Assembly: GCA_965261725.1 (NCBI GenBank)
Contig: CBDHDU010000045.1
Location: forward strand, 1-64,000
DNA length: 64,000 nucleotides
Source: CANDOC01 sp965261725
GTDB lineage: Bacteria > Pseudomonadota > Gammaproteobacteria > Pseudomonadales > Endozoicomonadaceae
Direction: 5' to 3'
Positions 55,640 through 63,837 of the stretch are shown here, piece after piece. The translations under genes and the position numbers were made by a program. Under the pieces are notes generated by a model that saw nothing but the letters and a program-made list of their open reading frames with translations, made no database searches and was not told the origin of the DNA. The first letter of the stretch is position 1. Every line of letters starts with the position of its first letter.

Positions 55640-56206
55640 ATGAAGTTATTAATGTCACGCGCCTTATCTGCCTGCCCCCACCAGTTTTGCCTGTTAACCC
55701 ATGCGGTTGAGTTTTCCAAACCGACGAATACCGGACGGCTGGTTACTCAACAACTACCGGGCACTCTGGTATTAGAGTGGAGCAGGGTGGAGCCTCCCAC
55801 GGCTTTACTGGAGTTATTGCAGCAAGATGATTGTCAGCCTTTACTGGTTTTTCCTGAGGCGTTAGCGATTTACCATGCTGATGAGCACTGTTACCCTGAA
55901 TCGTTTCCTGCCGCAGAAAGTAAACTGTTTATTATTCTCGATGCCACCTGGCAACAGGCTCGCAAGATTTATCGGCAGAGCCCCTACCTGCATACATTGT
56001 CGATTTATAATGTGAGAAATCCGCCTCCTTCTATCTATTCACTTCGGCGTAATCAACAACCTGGACATTTATGTACGGCTGAAGTTGTTGCTCAAATACT
56101 GAGACAGAAAGAACAGGTCGTGGTGGCAGAGCAACTAATAAAGGCAGTAACAGAGTTTTGTGAAAACTATCAGGGTAAAAAGCACTCTGAATCGCTAACA
56201 AGATAG
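55640..56206 (+). CDS. DTW-domain tRNA aminocarboxypropyltransferase
   Basis: Family members (TapT/TuaA) attach 3-amino-3-carboxypropyl to uridine in tRNA from S-adenosylmethionine. 188 residues. The DxTW signature is IILDATWQQARKIYRQSPYL; the following SIYSLRRNQQPGHLCTAEVV matches the SxYxxR..stEA region. The N-terminal cysteines CPHQFCLLTH replace part of a zinc motif. It is 35 bases after cobB. Exact tRNA target cannot be told. Confidence 0.85.
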   Translation: MKLLMSRALSACPHQFCLLTHAVEFSKPTNTGRLVTQQLPGTLVLEWSRVEPPTALLELLQQDDCQPLLVFPEALAIYHADEHCYPESFPAAESKLFIILDATWQQARKIYRQSPYLHTLSIYNVRNPPPSIYSLRRNQQPGHLCTAEVVAQILRQKEQVVVAEQLIKAVTEFCENYQGKKHSESLTR

Positions 56207-56307
56207 ATGATCTCTATCAATGCTATAGCCAGAATTGAGTTCAACTATAAACACTGACGAATTATAGTAGCGGCAATTTTGTAATTATCACTACAGGGGT
56301 GAACAAG

Positions 56308-56550
56308 ATGGATCGTTTTACTGTATTTGGTCGTCCGGGCTGCGGTTTCTGTGTGCAGGCCAAACGGGTTCTGGAAATGAAAGAATTACCATTCAGATAT
56401 ATTGATATTCATGAAGAAGGAATTACAAAGGAAGACTTGGAAAAGACCGTTGGAAAACCTGTTCACACTGTGCCGCAGATTTTCCATGGCCAGAAATATA
56501 TTGGTGGTTACACCGATCTGGATGCTTACCTGAAAGAACTGTCTATCTGA
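56308..56550 (+). CDS. grxA: Glutaredoxin 1-type protein
   Basis: Small glutathione-dependent disulfide reductase. 80 residues from ATG 56308 (GTG 56299 is also in frame). VFGRPGCGFCVQAK carries CGFC, a variant of the usual CPYC. Then EEGITKEDLEKTVGKPV, the cis-Pro TVPQIF and IGGYTDLDAYLKE, all as in E. coli GrxA. AGGGG lies about 10 bases upstream. Confidence 0.93.
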   Translation: MDRFTVFGRPGCGFCVQAKRVLEMKELPFRYIDIHEEGITKEDLEKTVGKPVHTVPQIFHGQKYIGGYTDLDAYLKELSI

Positions 56551-56576
56551 TTTCAGAGATTATTTTCCATATCCTC

Positions 56577-56600
56577 GCCGGCTGACCAGCCGGCTTGGTT
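56577..56600 (+). terminator. Terminator hairpin after grxA
   Basis: Stem GCCGGCT / AGCCGGC with a 4-base loop (56577-56594), followed by TTGGTT. It lies 26 bases after the grxA stop. Confidence 0.65.
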
Positions 56601-56646
56601 CCTGATGGCCAAACAAGGACAACATATATGGCCAATGATGTTATTT

Positions 56647-57756
56647 CTAATGTTTCCAGTACATCGAGCTGGCAACTACCTCAAGTAGTCGTTCAATATC
56701 ATCAGGATAAACCTCACCAATATTTCCAATCCGAAAACAATTGGCTTTCGATATTTTGCCAGGGTAAATCACAAAACCTTTATCTTTTAACATGCCGTAG
56801 AAGATCTTGAACTGATAATCAGTATTTTCCGGTGGCACAAATGAGGTGATAAAAGGTGAATGATGCCTCCGAGCTAGCAGGCATTTGAAACCAAGTGCTT
56901 CCATACCCTCTACCAATTGTTTCTGATTGCTGGTGTAGCGTTGAAATCGAGCTTCAATACCACCTTCATCTTCCAGTTCCAGTAAAGCCTGATAAAACGC
57001 TCGTACGCAGTGAGTAGGGGAGGTGAAGCGCCATTTTCCCTGATTGTCTTCCATGCAGCGCCATTGGGAATACAGGTCAAGTGAAAGTGAGCGGGCGCGA
57101 CCCTTACATTTTACCAGTGAATCCTCACGGGCAATCACAAAACCAAATCCGGGTACACCCTGCAGACATTTGTTGGGGGAGCTTATAAGGTAATGAATTC
57201 CCAGCTTACTCATATCAATCGGCATGCCACCGAAACTGCTCATGGCATCAACAATCAGGCGGCGGTTTTGTTTATTCACTATATCGCAAACTGCTTCCAG
57301 AGGATTAAGCATGCCGGTGGTTGTCTCACAGTGAACCATCGTTACATGAGTGATACCGGGATCGCCAGATAATATCCGATCAATTTCATCGGGCGAGGGA
57401 GCCACCATTTCGTTACAGTGGTATATGTGATGACGGACTTTAAGATAACGGGCAATCTCACCTGCGCGGGCACCGTAGGCGCCGTTATCAATTACCAGCA
57501 GTTTGCCATGTTCCGGCACAATGCTTCCAATGGCCGCTTCTACGGATGCGGTTCCACTGCCTTGCATCAGTACAGCTGTGTAACCGGATTCTGATGATGC
57601 CATTTTTGCCAGTCGTGTCCGGATTTGCTGCACAATCCCGACGTTATAATCTTCATCCCAGGTACACCAGTCCATCATCATAGACTGGCGTACACCGGTA
57701 GAGGTTGTCAGAGGACCAGGTGTTAACAACAGATAAGGATTGTCGGCAATACTCAT
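56647..57756 (-). CDS. phnW: 2-aminoethylphosphonate:pyruvate aminotransferase
   Basis: PLP enzyme that converts 2-aminoethylphosphonate and pyruvate to phosphonoacetaldehyde and alanine. 369 residues from ATG 57756 (frame open to 57816). LLLTPGPLTTSTGVRQSMMM, DWCTWDEDYN, VLMQGSGTASVEAAIGS, VDAMSSFGG with the PLP Asp, and SSPNKCLQGVPGFGFVIA with the Schiff-base Lys are family marks. No phnX or phnA/Y is nearby, so either the partner lies elsewhere or the enzyme works toward phosphonate synthesis, where AEP is made by the reverse reaction. Confidence 0.92.
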   Translation of the reverse strand: MSIADNPYLLLTPGPLTTSTGVRQSMMMDWCTWDEDYNVGIVQQIRTRLAKMASSESGYTAVLMQGSGTASVEAAIGSIVPEHGKLLVIDNGAYGARAGEIARYLKVRHHIYHCNEMVAPSPDEIDRILSGDPGITHVTMVHCETTTGMLNPLEAVCDIVNKQNRRLIVDAMSSFGGMPIDMSKLGIHYLISSPNKCLQGVPGFGFVIAREDSLVKCKGRARSLSLDLYSQWRCMEDNQGKWRFTSPTHCVRAFYQALLELEDEGGIEARFQRYTSNQKQLVEGMEALGFKCLLARRHHSPFITSFVPPENTDYQFKIFYGMLKDKGFVIYPGKISKANCFRIGNIGEVYPDDIERLLEVVASSMYWKH

Positions 57757-58073
57757 CAGGGTACTCGTAGAAAAAGCGCGCCAAAGAAAATGAGAGTTAT
57801 TACAGTAGCAAAACATCCGGTATCGGGCTTATATATTTATTCCAGTCTGAATCAGGCAGTAGCCATGCATTACGGCTGCTATGTTGCATAGCGATGCTCA
57901 ATACAAATTTAGTGCTGTTTCGGATATACCGTATCTCTTTCCTGCGTCTCTCAGCATACACTCCAAATCAAACAGTAAATAAGAATGTGATGACGATAGC
58001 CGAGATGCTGGCGAATATCACACCGGAGCCCCGCCGGTCGCGGGAAAGTTATTCGATCAGGGTACTATTTATT

Positions 58074-58418
58074 ATGCGCAAGTTGGTTCTGGGTGCTGCC
58101 ATTATTTCCAGTCTGGCATTGCCGGTCGGTGCAGAATATTCACGCTTCAATGAAAAGGAATTAACACCGGGCCAGAGCCTTGAACTGGTGGTGCGGGTAA
58201 TGAATGAAGCCATGGATGATATTCGTGATCTGCGTAACGCTTACTTCCAGCAGTGTGAACAGAGCATGCGTCTGGGAGGTGCTGAAAGCCTTGATATCCA
58301 AAGCAACTGCAGTGCACAGGCTGATGAAAAAATGATTTCTCTGCTGAGTGCCGCTGTAACCCGAGCCTACAGTGCGGGTCAGGAAAGCAGTGAGGAATAT
58401 CGTACCCGTGGCTGGTAA
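58074..58418 (+). CDS. Exported small protein, unknown
   Basis: 114 residues from ATG 58074, with signal peptide MRKLVLGAAIISSLALPVGA. The mature part is helical and acidic (LELVVRVMNEAMDDIRDLRN), with two Cys (QQCEQSM, SNCSAQ) that could form a disulfide. The frame is open to 57894, but the signal peptide decides the start. Not recognised; a perfect palindrome lies just after it. Confidence 0.7.
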   Translation: MRKLVLGAAIISSLALPVGAEYSRFNEKELTPGQSLELVVRVMNEAMDDIRDLRNAYFQQCEQSMRLGGAESLDIQSNCSAQADEKMISLLSAAVTRAYSAGQESSEEYRTRGW

Positions 58419-58433
58419 GTAATAAAATGAGCT

Positions 58434-58455
58434 CCGGTGATCATATGATCACCGG
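58434..58455. terminator. 22-bp perfect palindrome between convergent genes
   Basis: CCGGTGATCATATGATCACC plus GG, self-complementary over 22 bases, 16 bases after the exported small protein. It is followed 60 bases on by the xthA stop from the other strand. It may act as a bidirectional terminator; no long T-run is present. Confidence 0.5.
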
Positions 58456-58516
58456 TCATAATCAATCAACTCTATCTTACGGCTACGGTTGCAAACGATA
58501 GTAAACTTAAAATGTG

Positions 58517-59329
58517 TTAGCAGTTAACTTCGGCCCAGATCGGCGCATGATCGGAGGGTTTTTCCATGCCTCTGACCATGTAATCCACCCCGGCACCGGA
58601 GCAGTGATCTTTCAAGCCATCAGATAACAGGATGTGGTCAATCCGCAGGCCACGCTTGGGCTCTCGCTCAAAGCCCCGGCTGCGGTAATCAAACCAGCTG
58701 AACTCATCGTTCTTATCAGGGTAATGCAGCCGGTAGCTGTCACTGAAACCCCAGCTCAACAGCTTCTGGTACCATTCCCGCTCCTGGGGAAGGAAGCTGC
58801 ATTTGCCGGTTTTCAGCCAGCGTTTGGCATTATCCGGGCCAATACCGATATCGAAGTCATTTGGGGAAATATTGAAATCGCCCATCACGATAACATTGTC
58901 GGAAGGTTTGAAATTGTTCTGCAGATATTGCTGTAAATCAGCATAGAATTTGGTTTTGGCGGGGAATTTGGTTTTGTGGGCTCGGTTTTCACCCTGAGGG
59001 AAGTAGCCGTTAATGACGGTTAGCTTACCTTTAGGTGTTTCGAATTCACCGATGATCATTCGCCGCTGACTGTCTTCAGCATCGCCGGGGAAGCCGCGCT
59101 GTACCGATACCGGTTGCTGACGACAGAGCAGGGCAACGCCATAGTGGGTTTTCTGTCCATAGAAATAAGGCTCGTAGCCCATTTCCCGGATTGCTTCGAT
59201 AGGGAAGTCTTCATCGGTCACCTTGCTTTCCTGGATGCCGATAATATCCGGGGCATGACGGTCAGTCAGTGCCTGCAGCTGGTGAAAGCGCACCCGGATC
59301 CCGTTGGTATTGAAAGAGACAAGCTTCAT
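58517..59329 (-). CDS. xthA: Exodeoxyribonuclease III
   Basis: AP endonuclease and 3'-5' exonuclease of base excision repair. 270 residues from ATG 59329, the standard length. MKLVSFNTNGIRVR, IIGIQESKVTDEDFP with the metal Glu, GYFPQGENR, VIVMGDFNISPNDFDIG, RGLRIDHILLSDGL and SDHAPIWAEV with the catalytic Asp-His are all present. The frame is open to 59437, but the conserved MKxVSFN start is clear. Confidence 0.95.
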   Translation of the reverse strand: MKLVSFNTNGIRVRFHQLQALTDRHAPDIIGIQESKVTDEDFPIEAIREMGYEPYFYGQKTHYGVALLCRQQPVSVQRGFPGDAEDSQRRMIIGEFETPKGKLTVINGYFPQGENRAHKTKFPAKTKFYADLQQYLQNNFKPSDNVIVMGDFNISPNDFDIGIGPDNAKRWLKTGKCSFLPQEREWYQKLLSWGFSDSYRLHYPDKNDEFSWFDYRSRGFEREPKRGLRIDHILLSDGLKDHCSGAGVDYMVRGMEKPSDHAPIWAEVNC

Positions 59330-59510
59330 CCGTAGTCCTGACGGTGAACAAAGAAACGGGTAATCACTATAAGGGGAAGGGTGTAGGGGTGCAACGGGTT
59401 TTATTGTTTCAGCTTCAGTACGGTCGATGGCTGTCACTCACAGTCAAAAAACTGCAGTATTTGATTTATGTTGCAGCTAAAGCATGAAGCAGAATGAGTA
59501 GCAAATATTA

Positions 59511-59909
59511 TTAATCTGTTGCTTCTGCAACGAGTTCTTTGTAACCGGTTGCCAGGTCAAGCTGCCTGAGAAAGCGCTGACCCGGAATCACGCCGATAAT
59601 AATTTCGGCGGTTGTGTATATAGGACAACCAGACGTCAGGTGTCCTCCTATCATTTTTCCTTCATGATCTGCCAGGCTGATGTGCAGATGCACCCCTTGC
59701 AATCCTAGCGTGCCCACGAGAGATACAACTTCGAAGGGACCTTGAAATGTTTTCTTGATACTCGCATCAGCGAGCCGGAGTCGGGCAGTTTTCAGGCTAC
59801 CAACACAGGTGACAATGCAGCCTGCTTCAACAGAGTGATCAGTAACAAACCGTTCAACAGCTGTTCTAAGGTCTTCGTCGGGTTTCAGGCGCAGTGTATA
59901 GGTATACAT
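59511..59909 (-). CDS. PPC-domain (DUF296) DNA-binding-type protein
   Basis: 132 residues from ATG 59909. The domain covers all of it: YTLRLKPDEDLRTAVERFV, CIVTCVGSLKTARLRLAD, VVSLVGTLGLQGVHLHISLA, GGHLTSGCPIYTTAEIIIG. The two His of GVHLHISLADHEGKMIGGHL would bind a metal. In plants the domain belongs to AT-hook proteins; in bacteria it is a trimeric stand-alone protein of unknown role. It is divergent from the ADP-ribosyltransferase-like gene. Confidence 0.88.
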   Translation of the reverse strand: MYTYTLRLKPDEDLRTAVERFVTDHSVEAGCIVTCVGSLKTARLRLADASIKKTFQGPFEVVSLVGTLGLQGVHLHISLADHEGKMIGGHLTSGCPIYTTAEIIIGVIPGQRFLRQLDLATGYKELVAEATD

Positions 59910-59988
59910 TTTATACTCTTGATCATTTGCAGTTATCAAACCTACAGTCTCCTATTTAAGTTAAGTACCCAGCTCATGGTATGGAAGT

Positions 59989-60711
59989 ATGGTTATAGAC
60001 ATAAAAGAGGAATTTATCGATGCGACGACAATGATCACCCAGCATTTACCAAAAGAACAATGGCACCTTGAAGGTTCATCTTCATATTGTTTTGATGAGA
60101 CTGCAGAGGAAGAAAGGGGAGGAACACGTTTCCCCCGTAAGGCTGCCCGACACTATTTTTCCGGTTTTGTTTTGCGGGGAGATGGGCGTGCACCGAGGAT
60201 AATATATAAGCAAGGGTTTACACTTTATAACAGCTTAAGTGATGGCTGTGACATTCATCAGCGTATTGCCAAAGCAATGGGGGTCAGTCGCAAAATGGCG
60301 AATACCGGCGCTGAAGGCATATCAACTACTTGCCTTTATAAATTTGCCAAAATATTCAAGCCTGAAGCCGGCTTTATTTATCTGATTGATGCCCGGGGGC
60401 TCTGGGGAGTTATTATCGAATTTTCCGATCAGCGTGAAGACCCACCGTATGTAGAAGTGAATTATGTTCACAACATACCGGCAAAATGTGTTCTCGGTGT
60501 TCTCGATGCCGGTTTAAAAAACAGGTTATATATCAATCCCGACTATTCCGGACTGGATAGTATAGGTCGCGGCGATTTTCGTGTAGTCGAACGTTATCTG
60601 AGAGGCTCCATGCCTTGCCAGTTATCGTATCAACAGGCGCTGGAGAAAGAAAGAGCGACTCAGGCAAATTTGGCGTGGGCAGAAGATGCTGGCTGGGAAG
60701 TGCTTAATTGA
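59989..60711 (+). CDS. Putative ADP-ribosyltransferase of the cholera/pertussis-toxin type
   Basis: 240 residues, no signal peptide. Three R-S-E motifs are in order: Arg63 in FVLRGDGRAPRIIYKQGF (as in YRxDxRxPxxI of cholera toxin A), Ser112 in GISTTCLYKF (STS), and Glu156 in PPYVEVNYVHNIPAKCVLG (as QEVSxxGGIPxxxI). FIYLIDARGLWGVI, between S and E, matches the YIYVI strand of toxin A. At the toxin E110 position there is Tyr154, so the ExE pair is YxE; transferase activity is uncertain. A C-terminal 70-residue extension follows. No B subunit or chaperone lies nearby. Candidate effector or toxin; activity is inferred from motifs only. Confidence 0.72.
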   Translation: MVIDIKEEFIDATTMITQHLPKEQWHLEGSSSYCFDETAEEERGGTRFPRKAARHYFSGFVLRGDGRAPRIIYKQGFTLYNSLSDGCDIHQRIAKAMGVSRKMANTGAEGISTTCLYKFAKIFKPEAGFIYLIDARGLWGVIIEFSDQREDPPYVEVNYVHNIPAKCVLGVLDAGLKNRLYINPDYSGLDSIGRGDFRVVERYLRGSMPCQLSYQQALEKERATQANLAWAEDAGWEVLN

Positions 60712-61463
60712 TTATTGCGCATAATATATATTATGTTAAATTATCTGATTATCGATACAGCTCCTGCTTTGATAACTGCCCTCTGGCGCGATAAATCTCA
60801 ATTTTTTTTCACTCGAAACAAACTTAGATGCTTGTTTTTTTAATCTGATCTGTCTGGGTGTTTAAGTTAATTCCCGGTTGTGACTGGTCGTTTGTATTTC
60901 TTGGATAGGAATGCAGAACGAGAGCTGCAATACAATATTAAGTGCATGCTCATAGTTTGGTTGGCAAGCGCTAATATTCGCCCTTCTTTTTCATCTTCAT
61001 CATAACGTTTTACCTATAGCAAGATTAAATACTAGCTAATGTTCAAACGTTGGTGGTTTCGTAAGTTTGGATAAAGGTTTGGCTGGTTTATTCTGGTATT
61101 TAGAATTAACCATAACCTATTGATATTTAATGGTTTGCTATTTATGTTCAAAGCGTCATATGCCGTTATTAATAAACCGCCCTCTTCGTCTGTCCTGTGA
61201 TATAAAACAAGTCGGTGCACTTATTTATTATAAATAGCCGTATCTTAACCGATATTTTATTCCAAAATAGTTAGTACGGTCATACAGTAAAAATCAGAAA
61301 TTGGGACTATATTGCATCAAGATTTGCCAGAAAGGCTGCGATCTGTCTAATATCTAGTTTCGACGGAACGAAAATCGACAGCATTCATTGGCAGATTATC
61401 AAGGCAGCAGCCTCTGGTGTCGTACACGACGAATAATAAACACTAGATAAAAATGGGTGACTT
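60712..61463. other. 750-base AT-rich noncoding stretch
   Basis: Very AT-rich, with TATATATTATG and T-runs at its left; no ORF with a ribosome site. A 62-codon minus-strand frame (61032-61220) has no support. The right 150 bases are richer in GC and lead into the MarR-like gene. A horizontally gained boundary is plausible; I see no RNA gene. Confidence 0.6.
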
Positions 61464-61793
61464 ATGAATCTTAAAGGACTTATTAAACTGACTGACGTTC
61501 TGCAGGAATACCCTCTGACCATCATTCAATGGCAGATCCTGCTGGTTGTGGCTGAAAACCCCAACTCAACCATTACCGACCTGGTTAATGAAGGCAAGCT
61601 CAACTGTGGCACGCCCAGCGATATCGCTGTCAGCGTTAAGCGTTTGGGTGAAGGCCGCCATGACCGCCCTGGTCTGAAGCTGATCAAAAAAGTCCAGCAC
61701 GAAGACGATGGTCGTTATTTCAAGCTTTCTCTGAGCGCTAAAGGCAAGAAGATGCTTGAAAAGATCAAAGGCAAGATCCGCACCGTACGTTAA
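61464..61793 (+). CDS. MarR-like winged-helix regulator, small
   Basis: 109 residues. The helix-turn-helix stretch is LTIIQWQILLVVAENPNSTI followed by TDLVNEGKL and SDIAVSVKRLGEG, and a basic wing DGRYFKLSLSAKGKKMLEKI, the usual end of a MarR wing and last helix. It lacks the long dimerisation helices of full MarR proteins, so it is a short form. GGGTGA lies before the ATG. No divergent target gene is apparent. Confidence 0.75.
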   Translation: MNLKGLIKLTDVLQEYPLTIIQWQILLVVAENPNSTITDLVNEGKLNCGTPSDIAVSVKRLGEGRHDRPGLKLIKKVQHEDDGRYFKLSLSAKGKKMLEKIKGKIRTVR

Positions 61794-61795
61794 GC

Positions 61796-61831
61796 CACCC
61801 TGCGGGCCTGAACGGAGTCAGGCCCAAGGTG
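61796..61831. terminator. Hairpin between convergent MarR-like and KfrA-like genes
   Basis: Stem GGGCCTGA / TCAGGCCC with a 6-base loop, extended outward by CACC / GGTG. It lies between convergent stops at 61793 and 61841. No T-run, so a weak or Rho-aided terminator. Confidence 0.6.
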
Positions 61832-61840
61832 TCGCGTACC

Positions 61841-62884
61841 TCACCGGGTGCTTTGCAGTCCGTCTAGATAAGCTGTCAGGCGGACAACCTCCTTCTCCAG
61901 TTCCCCTTTTTCCTTCCTGATTTGCCCCAGTTCTTCATTATCCTTATGGAGTTCATCCTGCTCGTTTTTTAGGGATTCCAACTGTTTCTGAAGCTCATTG
62001 CGTTGCTGGCTATCATCTTGTAGATGGCTGATTGCCACTGCGAGATCATCCGGCTGCCCCAATTTAATGCGAATATCGTGCAAACAGCCGGATTGCAGCT
62101 GCAAGCGGCCATTCTCTTCTGTCAGTTCATGCAGCTCGGCTTCCAACTTTTCACGTACGGCAGTAGCCTGAACCAGCTGAACTTCCTGCTTGCTTAAGGC
62201 GACTTTGGTCTTTTGCAGCTCTTCTGATTGCTTTTCTCCCCGCTTCTGCTCCAGCTGGTGCCCCTGGCGTTCCCGGTCAGCTACTTGTATCCAGTGGTTT
62301 AACAGTTTTTGATGGCTTTCATCCAGCCGTTGCTCCAGTTCAAGCAATGATTTGGTTTTGTCTTTTTCGGCCTGTTCCAGTTGTTGGGTATTCTGCTCAA
62401 TCTGCTGCTGCAGCAGTCTGAACTCAGTTTCCTGTGCCTGGAATCTTTCAAGGCTTTGCTGCAGCTCAGCCCTGTTCTGTTCCAGCGTGGTTTTCAGAAG
62501 CTGATTTTCTTCTGATATGGCCTGTAACTCCCCTTCCCTGCTTTCCAGCGCTTCCTTGAGCTTGCCTACGGTCTCGGTTAAGTGAGCAATGTCTTCCAGA
62601 TATTGTTCATTTTGAAGTCTTTGTTCTTCTGCCTGTTTGAACTTTTCCCTGCCAATTTCCCGCTTTAAAACCCGGATCAGATCCAGTGACAGTTCCGTGT
62701 CGTCTGCATCCGCGACAGCCTGTAATTCCTGCCATTCCCGGTAATACGGTAACACCGTCTGTTTACCCATTCTGACTTCTTCTGCCAGTTTCTGGGCGTT
62801 AATCCTTTCTTTAGCCTCCTGCATTCTGTCAAGGGCACAAAATATGCGTTCGCGGCGTGAATCGTCTTTGGTGCGGTCGGTCAT
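61841..62884 (-). CDS. KfrA-like plasmid protein with long coiled coil
   Basis: 347 residues. The N-terminal KfrA domain (about 10-75: RRERIFCALDRMQEAKERIN, LAEEVRMGKQTVLPYYREWQ) binds DNA. From 85 on it is almost wholly coiled coil (LTETVGKLKEALESREGELQ). KfrA proteins of plasmids such as RK2 bind their own promoter and help plasmid partition. Its upstream palindrome fits an autorepressor. A chromosomal copy suggests integrated plasmid or phage DNA. ATG 62884. Confidence 0.88.
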   Translation of the reverse strand: MTDRTKDDSRRERIFCALDRMQEAKERINAQKLAEEVRMGKQTVLPYYREWQELQAVADADDTELSLDLIRVLKREIGREKFKQAEEQRLQNEQYLEDIAHLTETVGKLKEALESREGELQAISEENQLLKTTLEQNRAELQQSLERFQAQETEFRLLQQQIEQNTQQLEQAEKDKTKSLLELEQRLDESHQKLLNHWIQVADRERQGHQLEQKRGEKQSEELQKTKVALSKQEVQLVQATAVREKLEAELHELTEENGRLQLQSGCLHDIRIKLGQPDDLAVAISHLQDDSQQRNELQKQLESLKNEQDELHKDNEELGQIRKEKGELEKEVVRLTAYLDGLQSTR

Positions 62885-62912
62885 GCTGTTTTTCTCTTAA
62901 AAACAAAGCGAT

Positions 62913-62938
62913 AATACTAGTATTGCAATACTGGTATT
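62913..62938. promoter_or_regulatory. KfrA-type operator palindrome
   Basis: AATACTAGTATTG followed at once by CAATACTGGTATT: a 13+13 palindrome with one mismatch, 28 bases upstream of the gene. Each half contains a smaller dyad (ATACTAGTAT). It is the probable autoregulatory site. Confidence 0.7.
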
Positions 62939-62970
62939 ATAGGTATTATTTTAGTGAATTGAAAGAGTAT

Positions 62971-63002
62971 AAAGTACCGGTAATATTAATTACCGGTACT
63001 TT
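62971..63002. terminator. 14-bp-stem hairpin upstream of the KfrA-like gene
   Basis: AAAGTACCGGTAAT and ATTACCGGTACTTT enclose four bases. It could be a terminator guarding the KfrA promoter from outside transcription or a second protein-binding palindrome. It ends 45 bases before the IS66 left end. Confidence 0.45.
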
Positions 63003-63134
63003 ATGGGTCATTCATATGAATTAAGAGCCATGAGTAGAACAAGCAGGTAAGCGCTAATTTCCCCCCACATTGACGCACACCCAAAAACCTTGAACAACCC
63101 CGGTTAATGTCCACCTTTTAACTGGAGTCTGATC

Positions 63135-63449
63135 ATGAAGGCAGAGCAGCGCGCCAAGCTCAAAACACTCTGGGAACAGCGCCTTGAGCAGTGGAGAAAA
63201 TCCGGGCTATCTCAAGTCGACTGGTGTCGCCAACAGAATCTGAATCTGAACGCGCATCAGCTGACCTACTGGAAGCTAAAATTACAGCCACGCAAGGATC
63301 AGGATAAACTGATCCCGCTGGTTGTCAGCCAGCCTCCCGAACCTTTGGAGAATCACCCGATTATCATTCACCTGGGCAATGCCAGGCTGGAAGCCTCCCT
63401 GCATCAGGTGCCCGAACTGCTTCGGGCGCTTAAGGTTGTTTCAGCGTGA
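63135..63449 (+). CDS. IS66 accessory protein TnpA
   Basis: 104 residues. WEQRLEQWRKSGLSQVDWCR and HQLTYWKLKL are the IS66 TnpA HTH stretch. The end PIIIHLGNARLEASLHQVPE is typical. Its stop overlaps the tnpB start by four bases, the usual coupling. AACTGGAG before ATG. Confidence 0.9.
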   Translation: MKAEQRAKLKTLWEQRLEQWRKSGLSQVDWCRQQNLNLNAHQLTYWKLKLQPRKDQDKLIPLVVSQPPEPLENHPIIIHLGNARLEASLHQVPELLRALKVVSA

Positions 63450-63796
63450 TGCGGCCTCGGCCGAACGCCCGGGTCTATCTCTATGCCGAGCCGGTTGATA
63501 TGCGCAAATCTATTAACGGTCTGGCAGCCTTGATTGAAGAGCAAACCGAACGTACGCCCTTTGATACGGCACTTTACGTCTTCTGTAACCGGCGCCGGGA
63601 CAAAATCAAATTGCTGTGCTGGGAACGTAACGGCTACGTGCTCTGGTACAAGCGACTGGAAAAATTCCGGTTCAAATGGCCGGGAACCGATATCGCTCCC
63701 ACGCTCGATGGAGAAACACTCAACCAGCTACTGGATGGTTTTGATATTCGTCCACAACATCCTTTTCCGGCGCTGAGCTATACGTCCATGACCTGA
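63446..63796 (+). CDS. IS66 Orf2-type protein TnpB
   Basis: 116 residues, intact. AEPVDMRKSINGLAALIEEQ, VFCNRRRDKIKLLCWERNGY and WYKRLEKFRFKWP are the family core. Role in IS66 transposition is not well understood. ATG 63446 overlaps tnpA. Confidence 0.92.
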   Translation: MMRPRPNARVYLYAEPVDMRKSINGLAALIEEQTERTPFDTALYVFCNRRRDKIKLLCWERNGYVLWYKRLEKFRFKWPGTDIAPTLDGETLNQLLDGFDIRPQHPFPALSYTSMT

Positions 63797-63837
63797 TGCA
63801 CTGGTAATCGCCTGCAGACCCGCTATCTTCATCTGGC

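Noticed and set aside
61032..61220. 62-codon minus-strand frame
   Set aside because: No ribosome site or recognisable sequence in AT-rich DNA; chance frame.
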